From: JADJOY01 sp046331705 [NCBI: bacterium]
GTDB taxonomy: Bacteria > JADJOY01
NCBI GenBank assembly: GCA_046331705.1
Contig: JAXLQJ010000003.1
Span: 62,001-126,000, forward strand
DNA length: 64,000 nt
Direction: 5' to 3'
Shown: piece after piece, positions 62,601-64,000 of the stretch
How the letters are laid out: every line of letters begins with the position of its first letter
How positions within the stretch are numbered: position 1 is the first letter of the stretch
Made by a program: the position numbers and the translations under genes
The notes under the pieces: generated by a model
Database searches by the model: none
Told to the model about the DNA's origin: nothing
What the model saw: only the letters and a program-made list of their open reading frames with translations

Positions 62601-64000
62601 GCCGGCGCAGCGGCGGAACGCCTCCACGGCGGCGGCGGTAGTCGCTGGCGAGCCCGGTCGCGAACCGCACCAGCTCACGAGCGCCTTCGACTCGACGAGC
62701 CACCGCGCGCCCGAAGTCGCCGACCCATTCCGGCAGCACCAGGAAGGGCCGCGGAATGGGGTGCGTGAGGACCACGCCGGAAGCCAGCTCGGCCAGGAGC
62801 ACCACCGAACGGATTCCGGTCGGCAGACGGATCACGCCGTCGAATCCGCAGCGCACGTCGGGTGCGACGTCCTCGAAGGCTTGCGCGACGTCCGGTCGCT
62901 CGAACCCGTAGCGGGTGTCGGTGCGCACCGACCCGGATTGGAGCGCGAGCCGGACCACGCGGTCGCCCGGGCAGAAGCACCAGCCGGCGACGCGTTGACG
63001 CGGGCCAGCCAGGCGCAGCCGGCGCGGCTCGTCGACGTGCGCCCGAAGCTCCGGGCCCGTGCGCTCGATGGGGATCACCGCCACGCGCTCCCAGCGGCCG
63101 CGTCCGCGGTCGACCTCGAAGACCAGGCGCTGGGTGTGCGACGGGATCGTCGTCATCGCGACGAAGCCGGAGGTCGCGGCGCCGGGGATGTGCGGGTGCA
63201 TCGCCGCGACGTCGCGGCGCTCGAAACCGAGCGACGCGGGCGAGATCTCGGCGCCGGCCCACACGCGCAACGCCGAGATCGGCGGCCCATCGACCGTCAG
63301 CACCCAACCGGTGATCTCGCGCACGCCACCCTCGGCGCGTCCCAGCGTCAACGGCGGAGTGGCGAACAGCAGCTCGCTGGTCTCGATCAAGAGGTGACGC
63401 GACGAGCCAGCTCGATGCAACGGCTCCACCGCCCACTCGAGCTCCGCGCACTCGCGGTCGCGCTCCTCGAGCGTCGCGCAGAGCTCGGAGGCGCGCGCCG
63501 TCGCCGCGTCGAGCGCGCGCGCGCTGCGCGCCAGCTCCTCGACGCGCGCCGCGTCACGACGATCGCGCTCGGCGTGCGCGGCGCGGGCGGACTCGATCTC
63601 GCGGCCCAGCTCCTCGAGAATCCCCCGCGCACGCGCGAGCTCCGCCTCGCGCGCGTCGAGCTCCTCGCGCAGCACACGCACCGCCCAGCGGCCGCGGATC
63701 GCGTCGGGCTCGCTCGGATCGCTCTCCCGCTCCGCGGAAGGAACGGGCGATGGCGCGCCGGCGGCGCCCGCACGGACGAGCGGCATCTCGCCGAGCAACG
63801 CGCACGCGCCGGCCACCGAGGGCGCGAGCGCGTCGAGCGCGGCGGCGAGCGGCACCTCGCTCGCGCGGTCGGCGGCTTCGGCGGCGAGCGCCACATGACA
63901 CGCCTCGAGCCAGGGATGCAGCGGCGCCCCCCGATGCGTGGGCCGCGCTCGCTCCAGCGCCGGATCGAGGAAGGCGCGGATGCGCGCGAGCGTCGCCGTG
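59647..64000 (-). CDS. Giant three-domain glycosyltransferase (GT2-GT2-GT4), 5' end outside window
   Basis: At least 1450 residues lie in the window, and the frame stays open to base 64000 with protein-like sequence (ARIRAFLDPALERARPTHRG) before the first GTG (63894), so the gene continues upstream. In order, counting from that GTG: a coiled coil (about 70-170) and two beta-sandwich-like modules (ITGWVLTVDGPP; RVAGWCFCPGDRVV). The first GT2 has IAVVMPVYDPP, DDAS and FLDQDDE. The second has VAIVIPSKDQLPLL and LVLLNNDTEV. A GT4-type GT-B domain at the C-terminus has LLLLGTVCERKGQLDLP and ESFPHVLLEAMTFGLPIV. Such proteins build several sugars of one surface glycan. It is coupled to the downstream membrane protein by overlap. 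Confidence 0.85.
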   Translation of the reverse strand, partial: TATLARIRAFLDPALERARPTHRGAPLHPWLEACHVALAAEAADRASEVPLAAALDALAPSVAGACALLGEMPLVRAGAAGAPSPVPSAERESDPSEPDAIRGRWAVRVLREELDAREAELARARGILEELGREIESARAAHAERDRRDAARVEELARSARALDAATARASELCATLEERDRECAELEWAVEPLHRAGSSRHLLIETSELLFATPPLTLGRAEGGVREITGWVLTVDGPPISALRVWAGAEISPASLGFERRDVAAMHPHIPGAATSGFVAMTTIPSHTQRLVFEVDRGRGRWERVAVIPIERTGPELRAHVDEPRRLRLAGPRQRVAGWCFCPGDRVVRLALQSGSVRTDTRYGFERPDVAQAFEDVAPDVRCGFDGVIRLPTGIRSVVLLAELASGVVLTHPIPRPFLVLPEWVGDFGRAVARRVEGARELVRFATGLASDYRRRRGGVPPLRRLPALVAHAARLYRERFRVSAGSCLPPGVAPPRREDAYAAWLRVNAWHADAARELELRLERAGDVLPKIAVVMPVYDPPLELLDRAIESVRSQVYESWELCLADDASTNPAVRASLARWAERDRRIRLVCRAENGHISRATNSAAALATGEFLAFLDQDDELAPDALGEVALHLAEHPDTDLVYSDDDKIDLAGRRYAPQFKPDWSPELLLSFMYCTHLLVVRRALFEELGGCRVGFEGSQDHDLALRAAERARRVGHVPLILYHWRAVPGSTATSGDAKPASFEAGRRAVAEALARRGVAAEVARPDWAVAGGLGIYRPTFADDGPSVAIVIPSKDQLPLLRACIRSLAKTRYANYRIVVIDNESREPDTLEFLAHGAFDVVRIPSPGGRFSFSALVNAAARSVEAEYLVLLNNDTEVRSPDWLSQMMGYARLPGVGAVGAHLLFPDGRTQHAGIVRGFHHGLAGHAFKLTRADDHGYLSLKAVARDCAAVTGACLLTPRALFLELGGFDEERFAVAYNDVEYGHRLSTRGLRTVYVPCELVHHEGVSRGFADNPREVAAYRRVLSREPDPFLSPHLSRAGERFDIQPRRLIRDRSRRLRLLCVSHNLNHEGAPQHQYDLAVALGRDHGIDPVVLSPLEGPLRALYERAGIEVNVEAHPLAGAGDAASHARAIAQFAERLRAFAADVVYANTIHAYHAVAAATSAGIPVVWNIHESEGCAALFRHHPRHVLDEVIRCFALPYRVIFTSDAACDVYRCLDSRHNFTVVHDALDPERLAERAERWPRDEARASLGIAADDRVLLLLGTVCERKGQLDLPLALAQLPASWWERVRCFIVGDRGLPYSRAVSNAIAALPAGLRERVALHPETPDPVRYFRAADLFVCTSRIESFPHVLLEAMTFGLPIVTTPVFGIREQVRENVNALFYEPGEAANLARSLVRVLSDDELCARFASASPFVGAGLTSFPEMIEAYGEALREAAATVAR

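Overview
The window is about 64 kb of very GC-rich, gene-dense bacterial DNA. A TonB-dependent receptor, many lipoproteins with lipoboxes, an MltF-type lytic transglycosylase, a flagellin and a sigma-54 activator point to a motile Gram-negative bacterium. The mix (Baeyer-Villiger monooxygenase, AurF-type diiron enzyme, SDR and sulfotransferase genes, large secreted proteins ending in a shared 'D-x-F-E-x-G...W' tail) fits deltaproteobacterial, myxobacterial or Binatota-like lineages. That placement is inference: no rRNA or ribosomal marker is present. I saw no tRNA, CRISPR array, insertion sequence or phage genes.

Layout. 1-1.8 kb: 3' end of a secreted metalloprotease with duplicated FG-GAP repeats, then a degenerate reading frame. 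1.8-6.2 kb (minus): a tightly overlapped four-gene operon (SDR, sulfotransferase, class III aminotransferase, NAD-epimerase) divergent from a TetR gene, with a perfect inverted repeat between them. 6.9-10.1 kb: VOC protein, second SDR and a CrtI/retinol-saturase-like oxidoreductase. 10.4-14.9 kb: a seven-repeat lipoprotein and a subtilisin-like protease, both with the shared C-terminal tail. 15-24.3 kb (minus): hydrogenase maturation genes hypF-hypC-hypD-hypE coupled to an upstream GH3 glycosidase, a permuted NlpC/P60-like envelope protein and a lipoprotein. 24.6-29.5 kb: MltF-type transglycosylase, Baeyer-Villiger-type monooxygenase, a TerB-COQ4-like fusion and a lipoprotein. 29.6-36.8 kb: alpha/beta hydrolase lipoprotein, acyl-CoA dehydrogenase divergent from MarR, AurF-type diiron enzyme, GH5 lipoprotein, membrane protein and a broken epimerase gene. 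36.9-44 kb: solitary flagellin, arylsulfotransferase-like protein, degenerate SGNH protein, O-antigen ligase-like protein and GT2.

46-55.2 kb is the most coherent system: TonB receptor, ABC-type substrate-binding protein without a permease, sensor kinase, stand-alone receiver, receiver-kinase hybrid and NtrC-type activator, almost all overlapping. Upstream lie a good sigma-54 promoter match and three ATCGTCG iterons exactly 22 bp apart. I read it as a self-contained, probably autoregulated uptake-and-sensing module. 55.3-64 kb (minus): a beta-helix protein with the shared tail, a polytopic membrane protein and a very large three-glycosyltransferase protein cut by the window end.

Start codons were often chosen from 4-bp GTGA/ATGA overlaps and visible Shine-Dalgarno sequences. 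All family names come from motif recognition by eye, not database searches.
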